Shown here piece by piece: positions 37,832 through 48,032 of a stretch of 64,000 nt of DNA. Each line of letters starts with the position of its first letter. The first letter of the stretch is position 1. The notes under the pieces were generated by a model. The model did no database searches. It had not been told where the DNA came from and saw nothing but the letters and a program-made list of their open reading frames with translations. Origin of the DNA: Rhodotorula mucilaginosa (lineage: Eukaryota; Basidiomycota; Microbotryomycetes; Sporidiobolales; Sporidiobolaceae); the NCBI GenBank assembly GCA_034406715.1, contig CP137865.1, positions 248,001-312,000 on the forward strand, written 5' to 3'. A program made the translations under genes and the position numbers.

Positions 37832-39010
37832 GTGAGTGGTGGGAGGTTGACAAAGGAGGAGAGAGGAGAGTGATGAGATTCGAGAAGGCCCATTTTCCCG
37901 CAGTCGACGTCCGTCACCCTACAGACAGCGCAGGAAAGCTTCGTCCTGCGACGCAAGAGAGCATTCAGAGACTAGTCTTGCAGGTCCGGTTCCGGCTGAG
38001 AAAGAAATGAGTAAGATGGAAATACTGAAATCGAGGACTTCCTCCCCTTTCCAAAAGGATCAAGGCATAGTCGCGAAGAGCAAGCAGTGACGAGTGCTTG
38101 GTCGCAGAAGGCCCTCCTGCTCAGATCACTCTCATTCTCTGCAGATTCACGAGCATAGCTGACGAGGCCGAGCGGCCTCTCGGAAAACTCTCGTGAAACC
38201 TCTCCTCCTCTTCCTCCCCACCTTACGACCTTCACGGCATCCAACATCTCTAGGATCGACTTACACTGTCTCGTTTAGACTACGGCATCGATCCTGCGAG
38301 CTACATCCGAGCGGCGAACATAAAAGGTTCATCGAGAGGAAAGGAAAATCTAGAGGGGAGCCCAAACGAGGAGGGTTATGAGAGGGGAGGGGAATTAAGA
38401 GCGAAGTCACATCACAACGAATCGAGAGTAGTAAGATGGTAACAGGTTGTGCAAAGTCGGGTGTGATGAAGATGAAGGTATGCAGAGGAGGCCCAAAAAG
38501 AGTTACGAAAAGGCGAAAAGGGGAGAGAAAGGATGAGAGCGAGGGCCCTCTATCCCGGCAATCAAACGCTGGAAGCGAATCCGATGAGTCTCGGAGACTA
38601 TTGGTCGACCTCTCGAGGCGTAAACTTCAGGCGGCACTGATCCTTGGGGAACAGAGTGGCGATGATCTGGATTTCCTCAGACTCTGGCGTCTTTTCATGA
38701 ACCCAGTCCATGAGGCCGGCGGCGGTCCCGATTGTCGCGCACATGTGGTGATATACATAGCTCTGACCTGTATTTTCAGTCCAACAAGAGTCAGCAGGGA
38801 GGAGAACCTTGAGGGCGAAGAAGGGGCGGAGTCCTTCCCCTCCTTCCAAAATCACCAAAAACGGCCTTACCGATGCACTTGTGCGCCCCCGCACCGAATA
38901 CGAGCCAATTTTTCGAGTCGGATCCGTCTGAGTTGGCCCCGCCCGGCATAAAGCGCTCCGGGATGAAGGATTCCGGGTCCGGGTAGACTTCGGGGTCGTG
39001 CAGAGACTGC
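37832..39010. repeat. Array unit 4, core only, part of the intact ERG5 locus
   Basis: Core without spacer; it runs into the rest of ERG5 at 39011. Private differences from the other three copies: CG where they have TG near 38074, CA where they have CG near 38265, and TG where they have CG near 38570. Confidence 0.9.
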
Positions 39011-40830
39011 AGGAGTTTTCGGATCGAAAAATCAGCTCAGTAGTCTCTTCCGCCCCTTTTTAGTATCTTCGAACCGTTTTCGAGTGCAGAACTTACGTTC
39101 CAGAACGAGGGAATCACCATCGTTCCTTTCGGCACCGTGTAGTCGTCGTTGATCTTGAAGTCCTTCTTCGCGAGATAAGGCACCATGATGACCGGAGGGC
39201 GGTACCGAAGTACCTCCTTCACGGTCGCCATGGTGTACTTCATCTCGTCAAGAAGGGCCAACGAGAGGGGCGATTCGAAATCGCCGGCGCGGACGCGATT
39301 CTGCTCCTCTCGGATTTTGGCGAGCACTTCGGGGTAGTCGGCGAGGAGCTGGAAAGCGAAGGTGATCGAGGACGACATGGCGTCTACAGAGAATAACGAG
39401 TCAGTAAGGGACAGACAGAGATCAGTCTGCCGACGCACCCTGGGAGGCGAAAATGAACGAGAGGAGGACGAGGGCCATCTCCTTGTCGGTAAACTCGCGG
39501 ACCTTGCCCTCGACGATCTGCGACACCCACTCGTCGAGCAAGCAGTCCGGCTCCTTGCCCTTGCGCATCGCGACCTTCGAGTCGGCGGCGGCCTTCATCA
39601 AGTGCTTGACGGCGACCTCGCGCGCGCGGCACGCGTGCCAGACCTTGGTGCCCGGGAACGCAAACGGGAAGTTGACCAACTCCAACGCCTGCGTTATTTG
39701 CCAATATTTCGCCGACACCTCCTTCGCCGCTTCTTCAGGAATGTACGAGCCGCAGAACACGCGGAGGGACGTCATCATGTTGAGGTCGCGGAACTTGAGC
39801 TGGTACGGCTGCGGGTTCGGGTTCGGGTCGGCGAGCCACTCCTTAAAGTGCTGGCGGTAGATCTGGTCCTGGACGCGCAGGTAGATTCTGTAGGCATGCA
39901 CTCTGTCAGATGGCGGTCCATTCGATAATGAAACGAAGGGACGAACTCGAGGGCCTTGGGCGTGAAAAGAACGTTAAGCGATTTGCGGTACTCGTTGTGG
40001 ACCTTGCCGTTCAGGAAAACCCAGTTTTCGGCTGTGCGAAACGAGACCCGTCAACACACGAAGGGCAAAACGAACCGAAAGAAACAACACGCACGCAGGA
40101 GGATGTCCTTGGCCGACTTGACGAGACACGGCTCGGTGTAGGTCGACGAGTTGAGGATCTTGCGAGCATAGTCGGTCGTCGAGGCAATAACGATGTAGCT
40201 GTTTCGCGGAAAACGAGGGGGTAAGAATGCGTGCAGAGCCGCGTGAGAAGATAAGAAACGGGAGCGGAACGGACATGTTGAAGACGCTGTTGGAAACGAT
40301 GCCGGCGTCAGCTCGGATAGCGCCGAATAGACTCAGAACCGACTCACGAAACGGATGCGAGCGGCGTCGACCAGGCTATGTGCGCGATCACGAGGTGAGC
40401 AGGTTCCGAGCGAAAAGCGACGGGAACAACAACATTTCGATACTCACAGCGCTTGTACGCCTGCATCGTCGGGTTCAGCGACTCGGCAAATTGTCCGATG
40501 ATGGGCTGCAGGTATGCATCACGTCAGCTTCGAGGATTGAGAGGATGCAGCGGGAGATTGGCCTTTGTTGACGCGTACGATTTGCCATTGCTTGCCCGGC
40601 AAGTGTCGCTTCCTCGACCTCCACAGCGCCTGCTCGGCGATCAACAACGCGACGACGACGCAGAGGACCGACGTCCATACGGTCGCGGGCTTGGCGTCCT
40701 TGAGCGAGGGCAGGTTGAGGCCGTTCAAGCCGAAGCGGTCGAGCGCGTCTCCGAGCGGCGAGACGGTGCTCTGCGGTGCCGATACGTACTGCGACGAGTG
40801 GTGCACCATCCTAGACGCGTAGCCCTCCAT
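38598..40830 (-). CDS. ERG5: ERG5 (CYP61), sterol C-22 desaturase
   Basis: Cytochrome P450 of the ER that introduces the C-22 double bond in ergosterol synthesis. The ATG at 40830 (MEGYASRMVHHSS) leads to an N-terminal membrane anchor (SVLCVVVALLIAEQALW), the hinge KRHLPGKQW, and the CYP61-specific segment PIIGQFAESLNPTMQAYKR. Later exons give SYIVIAST, EPCLVKSAKDIL, the I-helix region ending FASQ then DAMSSSITF, the K-helix ExxR in VKEVLRYRPPVIMVP, VPKGTMVIPSFWN, then SLHDPEVYPDPESFIPERF and the haem loop FGAGAHKCIG with the axial Cys. It ends in TPESEEIQIIATLFPKDQCR and LKFTPREVDQ, typical of Erg5. About nine or ten exons. Its last two exons (38598-39006) are the fourth copy of the tandem array. 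Confidence 0.95.
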
Positions 40831-43389
40831 GGGTATACAGGACAGACAGACACTGGCTATAGCGAGACCTCTGGTGTCCAGAAAAAAAGTCGAACCACTC
40901 AGCTCGCTGCTTTTTCGGAAGCGCCGTGCCGACAAATCCGAACCCTCGGCCTTCGCGCCGCCCGCGATCGACCACTTCTTCGCAAAAACTCAATCTCTCG
41001 ACGTGCGCAGTACACACTTCCACTCGACAATCGTTCACACATCTCTACGAAGAGACAGTTATTGCAGCTTACGAGAGCGCGTGGCAGCACGGTCCTCCCC
41101 GATCGATCGCGGCTCGTGCGCTCAACATGCGCTCAGGCCTTCTGCCCTCCGCGGCGACGTTCGAACGGGCTCAACCAGCATAGGCGCGGTATTCACCCGG
41201 CACCATCTTGTTCGGACTCTGCGCAGGTAGCCGCGATGCTCCGAGTCGGATGGGAATACCTGCTCCGAGTCGGAACCGACAACCGTTTTCGAGAGTCGGT
41301 TCTCGGATTTCAAGCAAGGCTTGTGGCAGGATGCTCGCCCGCGCGCTCGTTCGCCAGCTTTGAGTCGCACCAAGCGCGTTTGAGATCGGTGTACCGTTCC
41401 TTTGGCGGGAACAGCCGACCAAAGCCAGCCAGGTCTGATGCTCCACTTGGCTGCCAAGCTGCAGGGACAACCGGCTGCACGGCGCTCATTCTTTCAGAGC
41501 CGCCGCGGCAGCGAAGAGCAGTACAGGTCCCAGGAGCATCGGATAGGCGAGTTACACGCCAGCAGCGGCCGTGTCAGTATCGCCGCGCGGGGAGAGCTCG
41601 CTCGTGGGCGACGGCGAGCTCCTTGATGTGAGGGGCTTCTGATTCGAGCGGCATCGCGCTCCGGGGGCTAGCAGTGAGCTTTGACGTCCTTCGACTCATG
41701 GCGAATAGGACTTCTGCGAGTGGCGACGGGGTCGAGTGAGGCGGTCGGGGCGCGTCGAACAACACACGGGAGGCGGAACAGGATGCGACCGGCGCGGGAG
41801 CGATTGATCGGAACTGATCGCGTAGCAAAGAGCAAAGGAGCGAGTTCGTCTTGGGCAGCCTATTGTCGCGAGTGCAACGTGTATCGTACGGTAGCGGAGC
41901 GAGCCAGCGCCGAGAAAAGCTTCGCAAACTGTTCAAGCAACGGAGGGGAGGCGTTCAGATGCTCGCCGCGCGCGTGAGACGACCCTCGTGTCGCCCGTCT
42001 CTTCTCTTCTTCTCTCCATCGCCAGGAGATGAACGAAGGGTCGCTACTTATCGCAGCACCGCGCACAGCGAGTCATCGCGTACTCGCTTGACCTCTTTAG
42101 CTGTGGGAAAAGGTGCGCTACAATACCCGCCTGCCCCCTCCGAGCTGACCTGAGCTGACCCGAAACCCCTTTCCACAGTCCCCGGACAGAACACTATGCC
42201 CTCTTCGCCCGCTTGCAGCCCTTCTCGAGCTCGTCTGCCTTGGCGGTGCTGCTTCGCGGCACGCACCGTCATCCCACTCTGTTCGACCTCGTCGCCCTCC
42301 GATGCTGCAGCTCGCGTCGGCCCGCCCGGAAAGCGGCCGTCCTTGATCCGGCGGAGCCCGGGTCGACGCGCAGCTGTCGTCTGGAGGGAAGAGTCGGCAT
42401 GCAGCGATGCATTCTCGAGGGGGGTGAGGGCAAGGTCAGCAGCGTTGCCGGCTCGGGAGGAGGACAGGAGCGCGGTCGTCAAGGGTTCTGAGCTTGCCTC
42501 GGGATTCTCGGCTTCCGCCTTCTCCCTTCTCTTCGAGCCTTGAGCTCGTCGCTGGCCTTGGAGGTGCGAACCCGTCGGCAGCGTGCTCGGGCGCCCTTCC
42601 ACGCTGCGTTGTCACATCCCGTCGTCCTCGTCGGGTCGCGTCTCTCCTCGGCTCGTTCGCTTCTAGGACGCGGTCGAGGAGCTGCTCGGTCGTGCATGGC
42701 TCGACTGCTCTGAGGGGACTTCACTGCACCAGCGAAGATATGAGCTGCCCCGATCCTCCCCTCCAGTCGTGTTCGCACGATCGAGCAGAGTGATCCGACA
42801 TTCATGGGGACCGGGATCACTGACCCAGTTTTGGCGCCCTCGAAGCCGGCCGGCGACCCCGTTCGTCATTCCTCTACAGTTATGCGACCGCCTCGTCGGC
42901 TTTACAGGCCGACGAGGTAACGGAATGGGGCTTACTCTCGATCATCTCCTGCTTTCCCGACGGCTTTTCTTTTCGCGATGTCGACCTGCTTTTCGCTCTT
43001 GGGTACGTCGATCGCGCAGCATGGGCGGCTTGACTTTGGCGTCGGAGCACTCGGCTCGCCGTATCACACAACGGCGAAGTCGGCGTTCGCTTTCGACCCT
43101 GGTCTCGTCATCCCCTCGCTCGCGTCGTCGTCGCCTTGAGCGCTCGACTCTCGTGACCGAATGACGCCCCTCGCTCGATTTTCAGAAGGATGAAAACCAT
43201 TGGCAACAACTACGAATTTCTTCATCCTAAGCGGTCGCCCCCTACGGGGGGTGGCCGTATGAGGAGACATTTTTAACCCTGAAACCTGAAAATCGAGCGA
43301 GGCGGGCTTCTGTAGCTTTTCTTTTTCCTCGCAACTTGATTCGTCTACACTTCTTTCGTCTCTGTTTCTGTTCACCTTCGAGGGTATAC
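40831..43389. other. 2.6 kb with no firmly supported gene
   Basis: Separates the divergent ERG5 and F-BAR/RhoGAP genes, so it holds both promoters. Open frames on both strands (for example a short one near 41577-41700 on the minus strand with PHIKELAVAHERALPAR, and frames around 42190-42600) are uninterrupted only over 100-180 codons, have no recognisable motif and no phase-consistent splice extension. An unrecognised small gene is possible. Confidence 0.4.
43169..43302. repeat. 134-base inverted-repeat element upstream of the RhoGAP gene
   Basis: Perfect 17-base arms at 43169-43185 and 43286-43302 (CCTCGCTCGATTTTCAG and its complement). Inside are an 8-base inverted pair (AGGATGAA / TTCATCCT) and a CCCCCTACGGGGGG hairpin. 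It could fold as RNA or be a small non-autonomous element; neither is proven. Confidence 0.6.
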
Positions 43390-46300
43390 ATGTCGCCTAT
43401 GACCGAAACCCTTCTTTTGGAAACGAGTCCGACTTCGGTCCCGCCGAACTTGGCTGTGCCTCGACTTGCCCACCTCGTCCGTCGGCACACGGGACTCGAG
43501 GCATGGACGAAGTGCACGGGCGGCTCTTGCGCGAGCTCGACTCGTACATCGGCTTCTTCAAACGACGGTGAGCGGAGCTCTGCCCAGCCTCATCCGCACG
43601 GGACCGAGTCGTGTCGGAGAAGGGAGCATACAGCGACTGATTTCACCTGGGACTGCGCTCGCAGTCAAGAGATAGAGCATGACTATGTCGATGCGCTCAA
43701 AAAGGTGCGCGGCCTCGTGCACGTCCCGTGTACTTGCTGTTGGGAGCTGACCGACGGCCAAGTGGGGGAAACAGTTGTCACGGGCAAACGACCGAGGAGG
43801 GACACCAGAAGACGAGTGAGGAGTGATCGAACGTCTCTATGCGAACCTGTGACTGATTCGACCTCGTACCCGTCTCGCCAGCGCCTTTGCGCAGGTCCCG
43901 ACGTCGTGGCGGGAGGCGTTTGCTGCGGTCCGCCACGCTGTCGAGGACGAAGCGCGCGCTCACCGCTCGACGGCGGAAGGACTCGACAGGCTCTTGGTCC
44001 GCTTGAGCGCGTTCCGCGACGACAGGGTGAGTCTCTGACAAGTCGAGCGGGCTCTCCTTTCTTGCTGACTCTCTTCCTCCTCTCCCTCTGACAGGATCGC
44101 ATCCGGCGACGGATCAAAGAGGACCTTCGTTCTACCGCGAGCGAACATGGAGACTACAAATCTGTCGTGCAGCGGCTACGGAAATCGTACGAGCGCAAGG
44201 TCGAAGACTTGCAGCATTTCGAGGAAGCCGAAGCTGCGCGACTCGAAGCCGAAGTTGCTGCCGTCTCGTCCAGCGGGACGAGGACGCCGTCCGGGAACGG
44301 GCAGGAGAAGCATGAAGTTGCGTGGCCGCCCGAGCACTGGCTGGCGTCCGAAACGACGGCCGCGAACCGGAGACGCAGCAACTCGGCCGCGTCTTCTCGA
44401 CCCGGAACCGGCAACGCAAGCGATCTCGAATCGCCTCCAACGACCGCAACCTCTCCCTCTCTCTCTCCCGTCTTCGTCTCCGGCGCAACCTCGTCCTCCG
44501 CCGCTCCACCTTCAGCCTACCGCGATCCGCCGACGGCGAAGTCGGGCGTGTTTGACGCGATCGCGAAACGGGATTGGTCCGGCGACAAGCAGCGGGTCAA
44601 CTCGATCGTGCGGGCAGTCGGGAGTCTGGCCAAGGGAAATGAATCGTCGACCGCACCGCGGAACGCCCGGAATCGCCAGTACGGCGGCAAACTCAAGCGC
44701 GAAGCGGAGCAAGCCGGTACGTCCTATTCCAGTCGCGATGTCTATTTGCACCAAATGGCTGACACACGGCAATCGTAGATCGGGACTACCGATCGGGGAT
44801 CTTCCAGCTGGAGACCCTCCGGCTGCAGAAAGCGCGAGTGCAAACATCCGCTCGCGACTCGCTCCATGAACTCGTGCACGAACTCGCTTCGACTCTAAAG
44901 ACGACTCTGTCAAAGAACGTAGATGAGCAGATCCTGCTCGGCGAAGCTCGTGTTGCCGTGAGTCTGTCGTTCTCTCTTGCGGGACGCCTTCGTCGTCCCC
45001 TCAGCTGAAGATGCCGACCCTTGCTCCTCGCTACAGATTGCGCGGCATACCCAGCCGGTCGTCGAGCAGATTGACCCGGCGCAAGATGTGTACAGCTTCT
45101 GTCAGCAAGTCGAGCAGCCCGCGACTCCTGACCCGCCAGTCTACTGTGCGTTCCTTTCTTTCTCCCGTGATCCGACTGCGGGACGGAAATCACGAGCCGC
45201 ATTCTGACCCTTTGCCGACGCAGATGTCAACGCCTTTGTCGGCGAATGCAAGTCTCTGCTGTTCGGCGTCGGTTTGCAAGACTATCACGCGAAACATCCC
45301 AACGTCCTCGTTCCTCTGATCGTCCAACGCTGGTGAGCTCTCGAAGTCGCTCGACAGATCAGTCTCAGACTTCTGATCAACCCCGGACTCCTCAGCATCG
45401 GCTACATCGAAGCGCACGGCCTCGAGGTCGAAGGCATCTATCGTGTGTCGGGCAAATTGTCCACGGTGCAGAATATCGTCCACAGCATGGAGAAAGAGGA
45501 GGAAGCTTTCGAGTTTGGGGCTCACGAGGAGGTGCCTGCGGTTGCGGGCGTCTTGAAGGTGCGCAACTCTGCCGTGCATGTTTCAGGGCGACATCCGCTG
45601 ACGCTTGAACCCGCTCGACAGCTTTACCTGCGACAACTGCCCTCCCCTCTCTTCCCGTTCCCCGCCGCCGAGTACGTGCCCTTCATAGACGTTTACGCCG
45701 TGCGCCGCTGACTCTTTCTGAGCCGTCCTGTCGCGCAGTCGCCGAGCCTTCACGGCCGAACTCGCCACTTCACCCGAGACCGCCCTCCCAAACCTCTCGC
45801 GCCGCATCGGTCGCCTCTCCCCGCCTCAGCAAGCCACGCTCCGCGCTCTGTGCCAGCACCTCTACCGCGTTTCGCAATACGAGAGTCGGAACAAAATGGG
45901 ACCGGCCAACCTGGCGTTGATCTTTACGAGCGTCATCTTTGGCGACGACGATGCTGCGGCGCTTGAAGCTGCCATGCATGGCTCGAAGGTAAGCCTCGCA
46001 TCACTTCCCTTCGAGCAGTCTCTCCCCCGGGAATTTAAAGCGGGACTCTGCGCGCAGGACAACGTCATGGAGACCTTGATCCGGCACCAGGAGTTGCTGC
46101 AGGACCTGCCGATCCGAGCAGGCACGCGATCTCGTTCAGGCAGTGCTATCCTGATGCAGCCTGCATCTCGACCTGGAGAAAACGTACGACCGCAGATCGA
46201 GCCGGCTGCTCCCAAAAGTACTCCCCTTCGCGATTCGTCTCTCCCTCAAGACGATCGTTCGTCTACGGATCCTGCCGTTCAGCCACCGCGTACGTGAGAC

Positions 46301-46641
46301 TACGAGAGAGATCCTTGCGTGTATTGTGCTGACGCTCTCTTCTTCTAGCTTTGCAACGCCCTGCACATGCAGGATCGATCGATTCCGTCTTCGCCTTGTA
46401 CGACGAGGCGACCGCGCCGGGAGCACTCAACAACGCCTCGCCGTCCAACCGCTACGGTCCCAGCTTGGCGACGCATCAGATCCCGCAAGCTCCGCTACCA
46501 CCCTCCCGGACGCAAGAGCCCGATCCTATGCGGTCTCCCGAACCGCTCTTCGGCGCTCAAACGCAACGCCGGCAAGACTCGTTTGATGAGCCGGAGCCGC
46601 CGTTGACGGCCGCCCTGGGCAGGCGCGATCCCTCGCTTTGA
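43390..46641 (+). CDS. F-BAR and RhoGAP domain protein
   Basis: Predicted GTPase-activating protein for Rho-type GTPases that also binds curved membranes (Rgd1-like layout). N-terminal exons give F-BAR-like helices: GMDEVHGRLLRELDSYIGFF, QEIEHDYVDALKK, VPTSWREAFAAVRHAVEDEA, RIRRRIKEDLRSTASEHGDY, LRKSYERKVEDLQHFEEAE. After a Ser/Thr/Pro-rich linker come more helices (IFQLETLRLQKARVQTSA), then the RhoGAP domain: HPNVLVPLIVQRCIGYIEAH, the arginine finger in GLEVEGIYRVSG, LKLYLRQLPSPLFPF, RALCQHLYRVSQYESRNKMG with PANLALIFTSVIF, and NVMETLIRHQELLQDL. The tail is Pro/Ser/Gln-rich and ends at 46641. The N-terminus is uncertain: the ATG at 43390 is in a different frame from GMDEVHG and the first intron could not be fixed. 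Confidence 0.85.
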
Positions 46642-46765
46642 TGACTCTATTCTTTTTCACTGCGCCTGATGGTCAACGGGCCCTTCTCTTTCTCCTTTGC
46701 CGGATATCTCGAAGTAGTGAACGTTGTTGATACATTTACAAATCTGATCTTCCACCCCATTCGCT

Positions 46766-47490
46766 TCAGGATTCGGGAGGTTTCGGTCTCGAGGCGTGCG
46801 CAGGACGATCGTGACGGTACATCGCGTGGTCTCCGCCCGGTTGACCACGTAAACATCGATCTCCTGCTGGAGATGGCCGCCATCCCCGCCTACACGCGAA
46901 TACCACGCATCGCCCATTCTCGCAGCCGACGCCATTCGCATGCCGTATGACGGTACAATCCTTGCCTTTCCCGTACGCGACACATCCTCCGCAAGATGTG
47001 AGTGAGCGGCTCGTATCGATGCACTCGTACCCGCCTTTCAGCAGCCGATGGGTTGGATCGCGCTCCGCCTCGTCGACATGCTTGGCTTTCTCCGGGTGCA
47101 GCCTAGACGGAAGTCTTGGTCAGCAATTTATCGCTGCAGCTAACTGCGCTGCGGTGCTTACTTGCTCCCTGGAATGGGGCAGGCAGTCTCATCGAGCTTC
47201 AGGCAGAGTTGGTCGGGTTTGCCACCATTCCTGGAGCGCTTCTCCATCGTGTGCTCCGGGACGACTGCTCGACCTTCGGTCGTACTAAATTCGTCGCCGT
47301 ACTCGATCGAGTACGTTGGGATGAAGGGGGCGGTCTCCGGCAGCGAGTTGGCTGAAGCGAGCTGTGCACCTGCGTTCGCAATCATCGCCTGCGAGATGTT
47401 GCCGCCTCGGTCGGAGACGCTTGCCGCTACAGGTGATGTAACGAGCGCGAAGACGACGACCCAATACCAGAGATGAAGCGACGGACGCAT
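46766..47490 (-). CDS. CPL1-like secreted cysteine-rich protein A
   Basis: Secreted protein of the fungal CPL1-like family; Cryptococcus Cpl1 is the studied member (secreted, linked to capsule and host immunity). Two exons (47162-47490, 46766-47102) give 221 residues. There is a signal peptide (MRPSLHLWYWVVVFALVTSP-VAA), a pro-region with a Kex2-like site (MEKRS), then CLKLDETACPIPGS. The cysteine domain reads GGYECIDTSRSLTSCGGC, KDCTVIRHANGVGCENGRC, VVFACRRGWRPSPAGDRC, matching the family's spacing of about eight cysteines. The tail is basic. It is the first of three related genes on this strand and converges on the RhoGAP gene 124 bases away. The biological role here is unknown. Confidence 0.85.
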
Positions 47491-48032
47491 CCTGGGCTGG
47501 AGCAAGAACTTCGTCAGCGTAACGACGGAGAAGTACCCATCTACAGACGAACCTTCAGAGGCCTTTGCGACCAATGCCAGCTTTGCAGGCCCGGTACGGG
47601 CACATAGGGGATGGCACTGCCTGTAGCACAGAAGCTGTCGCCGAAAGCACCGAAATACGATTATGCCCAGCAGAAAGAGTCCAGCGACGATCATTCCATC
47701 CCGCAAGGGGGTCTCGAAAACTCGGTGAGACAAGACCGCCCGGAAAGTCACCAGCCACCTACAGTATGCATGGTCAGCAGGACTGTCGACTCCTGCACGC
47801 TGTAGGTGGCTGTAAATTGCTAGACCGGACCGGATCAAGGTCGAAAGTGTGCGAAACCGGATCGCGCTGAGCATGCACAACGGATACTTGCACATGCCGG
47901 GAGAAGCCGCTGTCGAAGTGTATTTCAAGTCTCTAGGACTTGCTACACTCGATGAGCGACTCGAGAACGTACTGGCTACAGTTATCGGGGGTGGAAAGGA
48001 ATCTAAAGCTACAGAGGACGACGGGAGGGCGC
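47491..48032. other. Intergenic within the CPL1-like cluster
   Basis: 540 bases between genes A and B; it should hold the gene A promoter. Open frames on the minus strand pass through without a start or similarity. Confidence 0.5.

Larger units (their letters stand above)
32643..39010. repeat. Tandem array of about 1.74 kb units carrying ERG5 3' exons
   Basis: Three full direct units start at 32643, 34382 and 36121 (1739, 1739 and 1711 bases), followed by a partial one at 37832-39010 that merges into the intact ERG5 gene. Each has a 1,179-base core (last two ERG5 exons, ERG5 downstream sequence, possible first exon of the left-hand gene) and, in the first three, a 560-base spacer (532 in the third). 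The copies are nearly identical. I found seven substitutions and one 28-base length change; six of the seven substitutions are C/T or G/A at CpG. Two variants alternate (copies 1 and 3 against 2 and 4). The single-copy ancestor would be the core lying between the two flanking genes. No target-site duplication, transposase or reverse transcriptase is present. Confidence 0.95.

Noticed and set aside
32643-39010. Array as a transposon or LTR-type element
   Set aside because: No terminal repeats of that kind, no target-site duplication and no enzyme gene; the units are made of host gene pieces.
32643-39010. Array as an assembly error
   Set aside because: Not excluded, but the alternating variants, the private changes and the 28-base length difference argue for real, separate copies. 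Long reads would settle it.
41577-41936. Minus-strand frame with a possible small hydrophobic protein further on
   Set aside because: The pieces could not be joined by GT-AG or GC-AG introns in phase, and no family fits.
42048-42602. Open frames on both strands, 100-180 codons
   Set aside because: No start in good context, no phase-consistent exons, no motif; typical of random frames in GC-rich DNA.
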